DNA from: Deltaproteobacteria bacterium
Lineage (GTDB): Bacteria > Myxococcota_A > UBA9160 > UBA4427
NCBI GenBank assembly: GCA_002719955.1
Contig: PBFW01000026.1
Coordinates: 62,001-126,000 of the forward strand
Length of the DNA stretch: 64,000 bases
Direction of reading: 5' to 3'
A program made the translations under genes and the position numbers. This document shows, one piece after another, positions 27,022-35,425 of this stretch (positions are counted from its first letter, which is position 1; every line of letters begins with the position of its first letter). The notes beneath the pieces are model-generated. The model ran no database searches, was not told the DNA's origin, and saw only the letters and a list, made by a program, of their open reading frames with translations.

Positions 27022-27812
27022 GGGAACGAGAGAATCCTTGCCCCGTTGGGGAGGGGCTGGGCGTGGCCGATGGCGTCGCGAACGAATTGGCGGGCCGCGA
27101 TGACGGCATCGCGCAGCGGATGGCCCAGCGCCAGGCCCGCGGTGATCGCGGCGGAGAGCGCACATCCCGTCCCGTGAACCGGGTCCCCGGCGATTCTCTC
27201 CCCCCGCATCCATTCCGTGACCAGCTTGCCCGACGCCCCGTCCCCGTCGCGGAGCACCAGGAGATCATCGGCGTCTCCCTCGAGGTGGCCCCCCTTCAAG
27301 AGCAGGCCCTCGAGCTCGAGATCCTCGATCAGCTGGCGCGCCGCCGCCTCACCATCTCGTCGCCGCGGCAGCGAGCCCCCGATCAGGATCTCCGCCTCGG
27401 GCCAATTCGGCGTGAGTAGACAGCGCCCGAAGACCAGGTCTCGCAGCGCCGGGTAGGCGCGTCGTTCGAGCAGTGCGCTGCCATCGCTAGCGGTGAGAAC
27501 GGGATCGATCACGACACGTGTGTCGGGCACGGGGGCCAGCGCCAGCAGGACGTTGCGAACGGCATCGTCGGTGCCCAGCATGCCGATCTTGATCGCCGTC
27601 GGTCGCAGGGCGTCGAGGGTCGTGCGCAGCATATCGAGCAGTGCGGTCGGAAAGACCGGGAGCACCTGGCGGACCCGGAGGCCATCCTGGATCGTGAGCG
27701 CCGTGGGGACCGCACCTCCGTGGACGCCGAAGGCTCGGAAGACCTGAAGGTCGGATTGGAGGCCGGCTCCGCCTGTGGGATCGGAACCCGCGATCGAGAG
27801 TGCGCTCAACAT
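27018..27812 (-). CDS. thiD: Hydroxymethylpyrimidine/phosphomethylpyrimidine kinase
   Basis: Phosphorylates HMP and HMP-P in thiamine synthesis. A ribokinase-like fold of 264 residues with LSIAGSDPTGGAGLQSDLQVF, ALTIQDGLRV, IKIGMLGT, VVIDPVLTASDGSALL and the anion-hole motif VHGTGCALSAAITAGLALG. All family motifs are intact. There is no TPP riboswitch-like leader in the 69 bases separating it from the divergent phosphodiesterase gene. The coupling with the MutS-like gene downstream (4-base overlap) is unusual. Confidence 0.95.
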   Translation of the reverse strand: MLSALSIAGSDPTGGAGLQSDLQVFRAFGVHGGAVPTALTIQDGLRVRQVLPVFPTALLDMLRTTLDALRPTAIKIGMLGTDDAVRNVLLALAPVPDTRVVIDPVLTASDGSALLERRAYPALRDLVFGRCLLTPNWPEAEILIGGSLPRRRDGEAAARQLIEDLELEGLLLKGGHLEGDADDLLVLRDGDGASGKLVTEWMRGERIAGDPVHGTGCALSAAITAGLALGHPLRDAVIAARQFVRDAIGHAQPLPNGARILSFP

Positions 27813-27881
27813 GCGGGCGGATGGTAAGTTCCCGCCCCGAAGAACGCATCCCGCGGCTCGCGCTCCGCCAGGCAGGCAGGT

Positions 27882-29270
27882 ATGAAAAACGAGGAAGCAC
27901 CGATGGCAAGCTGGATCCGATTCGGGCGGGCGATGGCTCGGGGGCGGTTTCGATCCGTGCGTCGACCGATCTTCCTGCTCGGGTCCCTCGTTCTTTTCGT
28001 CCTTCTCGCCGACGCGTCGGGGAGCCCGGGGCCGATCGTCTCGCCGGCCTACGCACAGGCTGTGCTCCTTTCGCCGCCGAATGCGCTCCTGGCGGCCCGG
28101 TCACCCGCTTCGCGCGAGCCCAGCGTCGTGTTGATCTCCCTCGATGGGACCCGGCCGGTGGACGTACGGCCCGATCGGCTGCCGAGCCTCGTGGAGCTCG
28201 CTCGTCGCGGCGCACGAGCCGAGGGGCTCATCCCCGTCGATCCCTCGAATACATTCCCGAGTCACGTCAGCATGGCGACCGGTGTGCGCCCCGAGGTTCA
28301 TCGCCTCGTGAACAACGTCTTCATCGATCCCGAGCGCGGTCGCTTCAAACGCGACGCCCCGCATACCTGGGTCGAATCGGAGCCGATCTGGTCGATCGCG
28401 GAGCGGCACGGCGTGAAGACCGCCGCCTATTTCTGGGTGGGATCCGAGGGGCCGTGGCGGGATGGCCCGGGGCCGAGCGAGACGCGCAGATTCTCCTCTC
28501 GGACCGTCGAGAAGGTGAAGGTCGATCGGATTCTCGATTGGCTGTTGGTTGCCGATCCCAAGAAACGGCCGCGCCTGATCACGTCGTGGTTTCACGGCGC
28601 CGATCATGCTTCGCATCTGTTCGGGCCAGACTCTCCCGAAGTGACCGAATTCCTCGCGCCCCAGGACCGCCAGATCGCGCGACTGGTTCGCGAGATGGAG
28701 GCGCACGGACTCTTCGAGACCACGACGCTGATCTTTGTCTCCGATCACGGCATGGTCGAGGCGCCGCGGCGTCTGAATCTGCAGAAGGCGCTTCGCGCCG
28801 CGCGGCTTCGGCTGTCGGTCCTGGGGATCGGGGGTTTTGCGACGGTGGTCTTCGACGGGGGCGAAAAGACGCCCGACGCGCTGGGCGAGGCGATCGCGAT
28901 TGCGCGCGCCGGCGGCCTCGAGGCGTGGGCACGCGAGGCGGCCCCCAGCGATTGGCGCGTCGACGATCCCCGCTTCGGAGATATCGTCGTTCGAGCGCCG
29001 ATCGGTCTCGCGATCGTCGGCGCCACGACGCGGATCGATGGGTTCCACGGCTACGATGCGCGCGAGCCGTCGATGGCCGGATTGTTGGTGGCTCGTGGGC
29101 GGGGCGTCGAATCTGGATCGAAACTCGGACGGGTCTCCGGACTGGCCATCGCGCCCACCATCTTGTCCCTGCTCGGTCTGCCGATTCCGGCGCAGATGAA
29201 GGAAGAACCCATCCGCGGCCTCCTGGCGGGGATCGAGCGGGCAGCCACGGTGGAGGGAGCGACGCAGTGA
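27882..29270 (+). CDS. Secreted type I phosphodiesterase/nucleotide pyrophosphatase family protein
   Basis: A 462-residue protein of the alkaline-phosphatase superfamily (ectonucleotide pyrophosphatase-like). An Arg-rich N-terminus and hydrophobic segment (FLLGSLVLFVLLADASG), ending near YAQA, form a signal peptide. Catalytic residues: metal Asp in VVLISLDGTRP, nucleophile Thr in DPSNTFPSHVSMATG, and further ligands in FHGADHASHLFG, FVSDHGMVEA and GFHGYDA. The ATG at 27882 is used; an ATG at 27903 with GAGGA 7 bases upstream is an equally good start. The substrate is unknown. It overlaps the next gene by 4 bases. Confidence 0.88.
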   Translation: MKNEEAPMASWIRFGRAMARGRFRSVRRPIFLLGSLVLFVLLADASGSPGPIVSPAYAQAVLLSPPNALLAARSPASREPSVVLISLDGTRPVDVRPDRLPSLVELARRGARAEGLIPVDPSNTFPSHVSMATGVRPEVHRLVNNVFIDPERGRFKRDAPHTWVESEPIWSIAERHGVKTAAYFWVGSEGPWRDGPGPSETRRFSSRTVEKVKVDRILDWLLVADPKKRPRLITSWFHGADHASHLFGPDSPEVTEFLAPQDRQIARLVREMEAHGLFETTTLIFVSDHGMVEAPRRLNLQKALRAARLRLSVLGIGGFATVVFDGGEKTPDALGEAIAIARAGGLEAWAREAAPSDWRVDDPRFGDIVVRAPIGLAIVGATTRIDGFHGYDAREPSMAGLLVARGRGVESGSKLGRVSGLAIAPTILSLLGLPIPAQMKEEPIRGLLAGIERAATVEGATQ

Positions 29271-29998
29271 GAGGGGTGGAGCATCGTTGGAGGCGGATCG
29301 CCGCCGCGTTCGTCGGGGCCGGGCTGGTGGGGTTCTCGGCCTTTGCGCCGAGCGGCGTCGGCGCACAGGGGGGCGAGTCGGCGAAGAAGGCACCGACGAT
29401 CTGGCACGCGACGGCCTTCGTGCGTGGTCGCGTGGGAATCCGGGTGATCGACTACTGGTCGAAGGGTTCCAATATGCGGGCTCGCACCCTGATTGCGGGA
29501 CACCCGATCACGACGATCGTACGCGGCGACCTCTATTTGGTGCTCGATGGGCTCACGGGTCGCGGTCTCGAGATCCGTCGCTCGAAGGAGGCGATCGGTG
29601 ACGACGCGAAGCGCATCCGACCCTTCGCGTTGGAGTTCGAGGATCTGATTCGCGATGGGGGTGAGAAGATCGAGGAGGTCGAGATCGGCGCGGTGAAGGC
29701 TGAGGTCTGGCGAGTCACCGATTCGAGCGGACGTCGCAAGCTATGGGTGACGACTGGGGATCTGCAGGTCCCCCTCCGGATCGAGACTTTCAATCGCGCG
29801 TCGGCCGATACCTTCGATCTCGATTACTCGGGCTGGGCCTTCGATCTCGAACTGGGAGCCGATTTCTTTTCGACGCCTGCTGGTTTCGAGATGTCGACCT
29901 TCGAATATGACGATTACCTCACGAAATCGATCGAGGGGCCGGTCAGCGCCGTCCCGATCCTCTACCCGGATCTCCTGCATGGGAATCAGCCTCGCTGA
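29267..29998 (+). CDS. Secreted LolA-like outer-membrane lipoprotein-sorting domain protein (tentative)
   Basis: A 243-residue exported protein. The signal peptide is RRIAAAFVGAGLVGFSAFAPSG ending near GAQG. The mature part is beta-rich (VRGRVGIRVIDYWSKGSNMRA, LVLDGLTGRGLEIR, VWRVTDSSGRRKLWV, VPLRIETFNR), in the manner of LolA/LolB or DUF4412-like half-barrels. GTG start at 29267 overlapping the phosphodiesterase stop. Its stop is followed in the same frame by the RND exporter remnant; proteins of this type are often encoded next to RND/MMPL exporters. The specific function is inferred and weak. Confidence 0.65.
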   Translation: MRGVEHRWRRIAAAFVGAGLVGFSAFAPSGVGAQGGESAKKAPTIWHATAFVRGRVGIRVIDYWSKGSNMRARTLIAGHPITTIVRGDLYLVLDGLTGRGLEIRRSKEAIGDDAKRIRPFALEFEDLIRDGGEKIEEVEIGAVKAEVWRVTDSSGRRKLWVTTGDLQVPLRIETFNRASADTFDLDYSGWAFDLELGADFFSTPAGFEMSTFEYDDYLTKSIEGPVSAVPILYPDLLHGNQPR

Positions 29999-30310
29999 GC
30001 GGGGTCGATTCCAGGCGGGGACGCCCCGCCCGCACTCGCCCTTGGCTTCGCCTACTCGACCCATGTCGTCGCGAGTTTCAGCCAGACGAGCGAGCGCACG
30101 CACCGGGCGTTGGCCCACGTCGCCTTTCCGGTCACGTTCACCGCGCTCACGACCGCCGCCGGCTTCCTCTCGCTCACGAGCAATGGCCTCGAGGTGATTC
30201 GCGGATTCGGACTCGTCGCCGCCCCGAGCACGGCGGCGACGCTGCTCGCTGCGCTTACCCTGGTTTCCCTTCTCCTGGCGGGCGGGCGCGCCGGCTCGGG
30301 GAGTGGGGTC
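29999..30310 (+). pseudogene. Remnant of an RND/MMPL-family exporter (C-terminal transmembrane part)
   Basis: In the same frame as the preceding gene, straight after its TGA, the sequence reads PALALGFAYSTHVVASFSQ, then HRALAHVAFPVTFTALTTAAGF and LSLTSNGLEVIRGFGLVAA, followed by a hydrophobic stretch. This is the well-known transmembrane segment of RND/MMPL exporters (pattern 'A-V-x-x-T-A-L-T-T-A-A-G-F-x-S-L ... I-R-x-F-G-L'). The rest of such a protein (700 or more residues) is absent on both sides, so it is a deletion relic. A TTG at 30110 could still start a short frame, but I doubt it is expressed. The bases from 30311 to 30440 hold nothing clear. Confidence 0.65.
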
Positions 30311-30440
30311 GCCAGGCCGGATTCATGGCTGGATGGCCGCTTTCAGGCGCCGGCCGCGTGCGATGCGAAACACGCCACACCGCTCCTCGTCGGCGCCGGC
30401 CCCCTCGCTACCGCGCACGGGTCGCCGGCGAGGTGGCGAC

Positions 30441-31427
30441 CTAGCCGCCCACGCCCAGCAGCTCGATTTCGAAGATGAGCGTGGTGTTTGGCTCGATCAT
30501 GGGAGCACCCGGCGGCGGCGCCGTTTGCCCGCGGACGCCGTAGGCCAGCGGAGGCGGTACGAATAATTTCCATCGGGCTCCTGTCGACATGAGTTTGAGG
30601 CCCTCGGAATACCCGGGAAGAACTCCATCGGTCAGCAGGAACTCGGCGGGCTGCGACTCGAGGGTGTTGTCGAATTCGGTTCCGTCCGGGAATGTGGCTC
30701 GGTGGCGGACTCTGACTTTCGTGCCGGTGATGGGCCGTGGGCCCGTGCCGCGCTTCAGGACCTTGTATTGCAGGCCGCTGGGCAGGACCACGACGTCCGG
30801 CTGCCGGGCGTTGCGCGCGAGGAAATTCTGGCTTTCCTCGAGGTTTCGCGCTGCGATTTGCTCCCGCTCGTCTCTCGCTCTGCGCGCGACCTCCCGACTA
30901 TATTCCTTGACGATGAAGTCCATTTCGGCCCAGCCCAGCTTGGGTTCCTGGCCCCGGTAGGCGTGTTCGATTCCCGCGTTGAATAGCGCTAGGTCCAGGT
31001 TTTCCAGCTTCTTGACCACGTTCTGTCCCAGGTCGTATCCGATGCTGTAGCTGACCATTTCCTGGCGCAGATCAGCTGTCGCCCCCGCTCGGGGAAAGAC
31101 GACGGCGCTTCCGCCGATCGACGGAAATTCCCGAATGAAGAGGCGATAATTTCCGGGTTCTTCGAAGAGCACGTTCCCGGAGCCATCGACGAAGGAATGG
31201 GTCCGCTCCGATTCATCCGCTTCACGTACGATGACGAGGGTGTGTGTTCCGCCAGCTCGCTGCGAGCCGTCGAAGGTCACGGTATCGCCGGCCTGCAGGA
31301 CGATCTGGGCCGGGTCGAAGACCTGGTCCGTGATGATGATATTGACTTCGGCGGCCCCCAGGAGCGCGGGAGAGAGGCCGGCGATCAAGAACAGGTTGGA
31401 GGCGAGGATTCGTTTCGGGTTTCTCAT
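30441..31427 (-). CDS. FKBP-type peptidyl-prolyl isomerase with N-terminal cupredoxin-like domain
   Basis: A 328-residue exported foldase. Signal peptide is residues 1-25 (KRILASNLFLIAGLSPALLG). Then a cupredoxin-like beta domain: IIITDQVFDPAQIVLQAGDTV, then GGTHTLVI and GNYRLFIREFPSIGG. Next an FkpA-type helical N-domain (VSYSIGYDLGQNVVKKL) and a complete FKBP domain (LPSGLQYKVLKRGTGP, VRHRATFPDGTEFDN, PGYSEGLKLMSTGARWKLFVPP, AYGVRG, TLIFEIELLGV). The first domain keeps one His but lacks the Cys and Met/His copper ligands, so it may not bind copper. The ATG at 31427 was chosen for the signal peptide; the frame upstream is unsupported. Confidence 0.85.
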   Translation of the reverse strand: MRNPKRILASNLFLIAGLSPALLGAAEVNIIITDQVFDPAQIVLQAGDTVTFDGSQRAGGTHTLVIVREADESERTHSFVDGSGNVLFEEPGNYRLFIREFPSIGGSAVVFPRAGATADLRQEMVSYSIGYDLGQNVVKKLENLDLALFNAGIEHAYRGQEPKLGWAEMDFIVKEYSREVARRARDEREQIAARNLEESQNFLARNARQPDVVVLPSGLQYKVLKRGTGPRPITGTKVRVRHRATFPDGTEFDNTLESQPAEFLLTDGVLPGYSEGLKLMSTGARWKLFVPPPLAYGVRGQTAPPPGAPMIEPNTTLIFEIELLGVGG

Positions 31428-31680
31428 TTTGTGGATTCCGGCGAGGCTCTGTTTCCGGGCGTTCGGCCCCGGGGTTCGGGGCGCGGACGGGGACTCCCGC
31501 AAGTGGTGCCAGAATAGCCGCTGCCAAACGCCCATCCGCCCCTGACGCGGCGCGTCGAGCGCGTAGAGGTGAGACATTCGTCCCCACTTTCTTTTCGGTC
31601 GGGAAATGAAATCCACTGCGGGCGGATCAGTTTGCAGACGGTGTCGACATCGCATCCCGAAAAGTGGAAAATGGCCCGCC

Positions 31681-32910
31681 ATGACTGCGAATGCCCAACG
31701 AAACAGAAGAGGGGGCGTTTCGGCGATCGTGATACCGATCGCATGGGTCGCTCTCGCGGCGTGCTCGCCGGATCTCGATGGAGATCGGGGCCAGCCGGGC
31801 TCGCGGTTGCAGGACTACGCCTTGGACTACGCCTTGGACTACGCCTTGGACGTGGAGGGGGCTTCCGAGGGGGCGATCGGGGCTCTGCCCTTGGGTCTCG
31901 AATTGGCCGAGGCCGTGACCGCGGAGGACAACCCGACGACGCGCGCCAAGATCACCCTTGGCCGACTCTTGTTTTTTGACAAGAGACTTTCCGTGGACGA
32001 CAGTGTGGCCTGCGCCAGCTGCCACTCCCCGGCCGCAGGCTTTTCCGACAATCTCCGGGTGTCTTTTGGGATCGATCGCAGGCAGGGGGAGCGGAACGCG
32101 CCGACGGCGATCAACCGATTCGCGAGTTCGCGCCAATTCTGGGACGGACGGGCGGCCAGCCTGGAAGAACAGGCGACGGGTCCGCTCATCAATCCGCTGG
32201 AAATGGGGATGCCCGACCTCGGTGCGGTGACCCGAAAGATCGCAGCCATCGAGGGTTATCAGGAACTCTTCCATGAGGTCTTTGCGCAACCGGTCAGCAT
32301 CGACGGGATCGCCAAGGCGATCGCCTCTTTTGAAAGGGCGTTGGTCTCAGGAAATTCCCGGTGGGACAAGTTCGACGCGGGTATCATCGACGTCTTGACG
32401 ATCCCGGAGAGGAGGGGACTCGGGATTTTTTTTGGGAAGGGACGCTGTGATCAGTGCCATTCGGGTTGGAATCTGACCGACGAAAAATTCCACAATATCG
32501 GAGTCGGTTTTGATGAGGAGCCCATCGACAGCGGGCGCCTTGTGGTCACCGGGAAGACGCGCGATACCGGCGCGTTCAAGACGCCGACCCTGCGGGAGAT
32601 CACCCGAACCGCTCCCTATATGCATGATGGCCGTTTCGAGACGCTTGAAGAGGTCGTCGACTATTACAGCGAGGGCGTGATCTCGAATCCCTTCCTCGAT
32701 GTGGAAATGCGTCGCTCGGGCGGGCAGCTGGCGAAAGCGATCGGCCTGACGGGCGAGCGTTCACCGCCTGGCGGCGCGACCCCCGCTCCGGTCGCCGCGG
32801 CGACCCTGGATCTCACAGCGCGCGAGAAGGCAGATCTGGTCGCCTTCATGGGCGCATTCGAGGGTGAGGGATGGCAATGGGCGAAAGCGCCCGACTCATT
32901 CCCACAATAG
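31681..32910 (+). CDS. Di-heme cytochrome c peroxidase / MauG-like lipoprotein
   Basis: A periplasmic or lipid-anchored di-heme protein of 409 residues. The lipobox is VALAACS near residue 28. Two c-type heme sites are present: CASCHSPAAGF and CDQCHSGW, with the peroxidase-typical stretches RNAPTAINR, FWDGRAASLEEQATGP, FKTPTLREI and PYMHDGRFETLEEVV. It could act as a hydrogen peroxide reductase or as an oxidising MauG-like enzyme. The ATG at 31681 is preferred over 31606 because it gives a proper signal sequence. The region between signal and core contains a perfect DYAL repeat. It is divergent from the FKBP gene. Confidence 0.88.
   Translation: MTANAQRNRRGGVSAIVIPIAWVALAACSPDLDGDRGQPGSRLQDYALDYALDYALDVEGASEGAIGALPLGLELAEAVTAEDNPTTRAKITLGRLLFFDKRLSVDDSVACASCHSPAAGFSDNLRVSFGIDRRQGERNAPTAINRFASSRQFWDGRAASLEEQATGPLINPLEMGMPDLGAVTRKIAAIEGYQELFHEVFAQPVSIDGIAKAIASFERALVSGNSRWDKFDAGIIDVLTIPERRGLGIFFGKGRCDQCHSGWNLTDEKFHNIGVGFDEEPIDSGRLVVTGKTRDTGAFKTPTLREITRTAPYMHDGRFETLEEVVDYYSEGVISNPFLDVEMRRSGGQLAKAIGLTGERSPPGGATPAPVAAATLDLTAREKADLVAFMGAFEGEGWQWAKAPDSFPQ
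31813..31848 (+). repeat. Three perfect tandem 12-bp repeats in the peroxidase gene
   Basis: GACTACGCCTTG occurs three times in a row (31813, 31825, 31837), encoding Asp-Tyr-Ala-Leu each time, just behind the lipobox. Copies are identical, which points to recent expansion. Being a multiple of three it changes linker length without shifting frame. Confidence 0.9.
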
Positions 32911-32958
32911 ACTTACACTGTAGAATGCTCGAATCATTCACTCTTCTGAGGAGAAGTC

Positions 32959-33582
32959 GTGTCGGAGTCAGAACCTATGCCGAATGAAGCACATCGTGGC
33001 CGGAAGAAGGGATCTTCTCGGCTGAGGGGCGTAATCCCCGTCCTCGCCTTCGCGCTGATGGCGTCGTCCTTGGTGGTATCTGCGGCGGCGTTTGCAAATG
33101 AGGCCAAGCTCTCGGAAGAGCACTCCATGCATCTGAAGCCCTCCGCCATCGAGAAGGTCGGCGAGGAGAATTACAAGCGGCTGATCCAGTATTTTCAGGA
33201 TGCCGAACGGGCCATCGAGTCGGAGGATCTCGAGGAGCTGATGGTTCTCTACTCCCAGAGATACTCCAACCGCGATCAGGACAAGGAATTCGCAAGGGGC
33301 GTGTGGAGGAAGATCTTCGATGATTTCGACAACGTGTCGGCGAAGCACTCCATGGAGCTTCTCACGTACGATGTGAGAACCGGACAGCCAGTGGCGGTCC
33401 TGGAGTGCAGCGGGCTTCTTCAGGGCACCCCCAAAGCGGGTGGTCAATCGGTGAAGATCGATAGTTGGGACAGCCAATGGCATGTCCTCGTCAATGAAGG
33501 CGAGTGGCGGCTCTATGGGAACTCCGGGCTATCTGGGAAGCGATTTGGCTCGGGTGACCAGCAGATGCACCCCCTCTTCTAG
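32959..33582 (+). CDS. Secreted hypothetical protein
   Basis: A 207-residue exported protein with GTG start and GAGGAG site 4 bases upstream. A basic N-region precedes the hydrophobic core VIPVLAFALMASSLVVSAAA; cleavage is likely after AFA. The mature part begins NEAKLSEEHSMHLKPSAIEKVGEENYK and has a helical stretch followed by beta segments (ELMVLYSQRYSNRDQDKE, AVLECSGLLQG, WHVLVNEGEWRLYGN), a layout reminiscent of NTF2-like periplasmic proteins; I do not recognise a family. It sits 48 bases after the peroxidase and before the SCO genes, so it may belong to the same copper/cytochrome unit. Confidence 0.7.
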   Translation: MSESEPMPNEAHRGRKKGSSRLRGVIPVLAFALMASSLVVSAAAFANEAKLSEEHSMHLKPSAIEKVGEENYKRLIQYFQDAERAIESEDLEELMVLYSQRYSNRDQDKEFARGVWRKIFDDFDNVSAKHSMELLTYDVRTGQPVAVLECSGLLQGTPKAGGQSVKIDSWDSQWHVLVNEGEWRLYGNSGLSGKRFGSGDQQMHPLF

Positions 33583-33636
33583 GCAGCAAATGGCCGTGTC
33601 CGCCGCTTTAGAAACTGTGCCCGAGGAGAGGGGCTG

Positions 33637-34221
33637 ATGCGAGTGGTGTGCCTCGGAGGCAGGGCCGCGGGGGTTTGGCTCGCGGTGTTATTGGTGTCCG
33701 CCGCGACCTTCGCGGAGGAAAATTCGGCCCCGATCCGGGGGGGCGGATTCACGCTGACCGACCATAGGGGGCGTGAACTCAGCGACCGGGATTTTCGCGG
33801 TCAGTTCATGCTGATCTATTTCGGCTACACCCACTGCCCGGATGTCTGTCCAACGGGCCTCTCGGTCATGACTTCGGCGATGCAGGCTCTGGGCGACGAC
33901 GGGAAGGGGGTTCAGCCCCTCTTCATCAGCTTCGATCCGAAGCGCGACACGGTTTCGATCCTGGCGAAATACATGCCCCATTTTCATCCGCGTTTTCTCG
34001 GGCTGACGGGTTCGGAAGAGCAGGTCATTGCGGCCGCCAATGCGTATGGGGTCGAGGTGTCGGCGACCTACGCCGCGGAAACGCCCGGGATCGACTACTC
34101 GATGAACCACTCCGCCTTCACCTATCTCGTGGCGCCGGACGGTCAGCTCCGGTCGATGTACCGTGAGGGCATCGACGGCGACACGATGGCCGCAGCGATC
34201 CGTCGGCACCTGGGGAAATAG
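33637..34221 (+). CDS. SCO1/SenC/PrrC family copper protein (first copy)
   Basis: A thioredoxin-fold periplasmic copper metallochaperone, normally helping to load the CuA site of cytochrome oxidase. 194 residues: signal segment AAGVWLAVLLVSAATFA, the copper-binding CxxxC in GYTHCPDVCPTGL, and the distal His in MNHSAFTYLVAPDG. GAGGAG ribosome-binding site before the ATG. Three bases separate it from a second SCO gene. No cytochrome oxidase subunits are present in this window. Confidence 0.93.
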   Translation: MRVVCLGGRAAGVWLAVLLVSAATFAEENSAPIRGGGFTLTDHRGRELSDRDFRGQFMLIYFGYTHCPDVCPTGLSVMTSAMQALGDDGKGVQPLFISFDPKRDTVSILAKYMPHFHPRFLGLTGSEEQVIAAANAYGVEVSATYAAETPGIDYSMNHSAFTYLVAPDGQLRSMYREGIDGDTMAAAIRRHLGK

Positions 34222-34224
34222 GCG

Positions 34225-34893
34225 ATGGGACGAGGCACACGAGGAATCATTCTCGGCCTTGTCGTGTGCGCATCGGGTCTTGCGATCGGTTGGCCGTGGA
34301 TCAGCGAACGGTCGATGGCGACTCCGGATCACATCGCCGAAGCGCGGAGCGGTGATCAAGCGCCCCAGGCGGGGCCGGAGGGGTTGGCTTTCACCGATCA
34401 CACCGGGCGAGCGGTGAGCGAACGGGATTTTTCCGGGCGCTACATGTTGGTCTTCTTCGGTTACACCCATTGTCCCGACGTCTGCCCGGGGAATCTCTCG
34501 ATCATGAGTGCAGCCATGCGGAGGTTGGGCCGTGCGGCCGAGGCCGTGCAGCCCGTATTCATTACATTTGATCCGGCGCGCGATACGCCCGAAATACTGG
34601 CCGAGTATGTACGGCATTTCCACCCGCGGCTCACGGGTCTGACGGGTACACCGGCGCAGATCGAAGCGGCGACCCGGTCCTATGGCGTGGTGTTCGAGCG
34701 CGCCGATGCGGGCGGGGGTGGGGAGGCCGCCGACTATTCCCTGCGCCACACCTCGCAGACCTATTTGATTGGGCCCAATGGCAGGGGGGTCGCGATCTTC
34801 GAACACGATTCGAACCCAGAGGAAATGGCCTCGGAAATTCTCGCGCTCCTGGAGCAGGCTCCGCTCAGACTGACGAATGGGCAGTCGTCTTGA
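34225..34893 (+). CDS. SCO1/SenC/PrrC family copper protein (second copy)
   Basis: A 222-residue paralogue of the upstream gene. The N-terminus has a membrane anchor (GIILGLVVCASGLAIGWPWI) that looks uncleaved, CxxxC is in GYTHCPDVCPGNL, and the distal His is in SLRHTSQTYLIGPNG. It has a longer linker and a Gly-rich insertion (DAGGGGEAADY). Tandem SCO genes may divide labour between copper delivery and disulfide reduction of the target; that is inference. Its stop overlaps the TTG of the PCu(A)C gene. Confidence 0.93.
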   Translation: MGRGTRGIILGLVVCASGLAIGWPWISERSMATPDHIAEARSGDQAPQAGPEGLAFTDHTGRAVSERDFSGRYMLVFFGYTHCPDVCPGNLSIMSAAMRRLGRAAEAVQPVFITFDPARDTPEILAEYVRHFHPRLTGLTGTPAQIEAATRSYGVVFERADAGGGGEAADYSLRHTSQTYLIGPNGRGVAIFEHDSNPEEMASEILALLEQAPLRLTNGQSS

Positions 34894-35393
34894 AGTCCGT
34901 GCAGCTGATCCTCCTGCTGATTCTCGGCCTCGTGGGTTGTGCGGCCGAGCGTGAATTTCGTGCCGGCGATGTCGTGGTCGAAGCGCCCTGGGCCCGAGCG
35001 AGTGCCGGCCGAACAGCGACGGGTGTCGTTTATGCCGGCCTTTCCAATCACGGGGCCGAGCCGGAACAACTGATCTCGCTTTCCACCCCCGTTGCGGACG
35101 GGGCGACCGTGCACGAGACCATTCGGGAGGGTGGCATGGTGTCGATGCGAGCCGTCGGATCCCTCGAACTGCTTCCGGAGAAGAACACCGCACTCGAACC
35201 CGGTGGCCTGCATATCATGCTCACACACTTGAGTTCGCCCCTCGTGGAAGGGGAGACCTTTCCCATGACCCTGACTTTCAGACGTGTGGGGACGGTCGAG
35301 ATTCAGGTCAGCGTGCGGGGTGTGGGCGCCATGGGCACCTCAGGCGTATCAGGCGCCTCAGGCACGGGCGATCACCCGCACGGCCATGAGTGA
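34890..35393 (+). CDS. PCu(A)C family copper chaperone lipoprotein
   Basis: A periplasmic Cu(I) chaperone that works with SCO proteins. 167 residues, TTG start overlapping the previous stop. Lipobox near residue 17 (LILGLVGC). The PCu(A)C ligand set is visible: VHETIREGGMVSMRAV (His and Met) and GGLHIMLTHL (His-x-Met). The C-terminal tail is Gly/Ser-rich and ends in a His-rich DHPHGHE, a possible extra metal site. Forms an operon with the two SCO genes. Confidence 0.92.
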   Translation: MKSVQLILLLILGLVGCAAEREFRAGDVVVEAPWARASAGRTATGVVYAGLSNHGAEPEQLISLSTPVADGATVHETIREGGMVSMRAVGSLELLPEKNTALEPGGLHIMLTHLSSPLVEGETFPMTLTFRRVGTVEIQVSVRGVGAMGTSGVSGASGTGDHPHGHE

Positions 35394-35425
35394 GTAGGGG
35401 GTCGTTTCCTCCCCGAGTCCCGGAA

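Noticed and set aside
25543-27177. A 544-codon plus-strand frame
   Set aside because: It is antisense to the MutS-like gene and part of thiD, and is a shadow caused by high GC content.
27813-27881. Possible TPP riboswitch before thiD
   Set aside because: Only 69 bases separate thiD from the divergent gene, too short for a TPP riboswitch, and no CTGAGA-type conserved core is visible.
27800-29266. Long open frame running through the phosphodiesterase gene in another frame
   Set aside because: Only its last third (from the GTG at 29267) shows a signal peptide and regular strands; the earlier part is Arg/Ser-rich noise over a well-supported gene.
32923-32939. GAATG-N7-CATTC repeat before the secreted gene at 32959
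   Set aside because: Half-sites are short, the spacing is odd, and no -10 box of matching geometry is seen.
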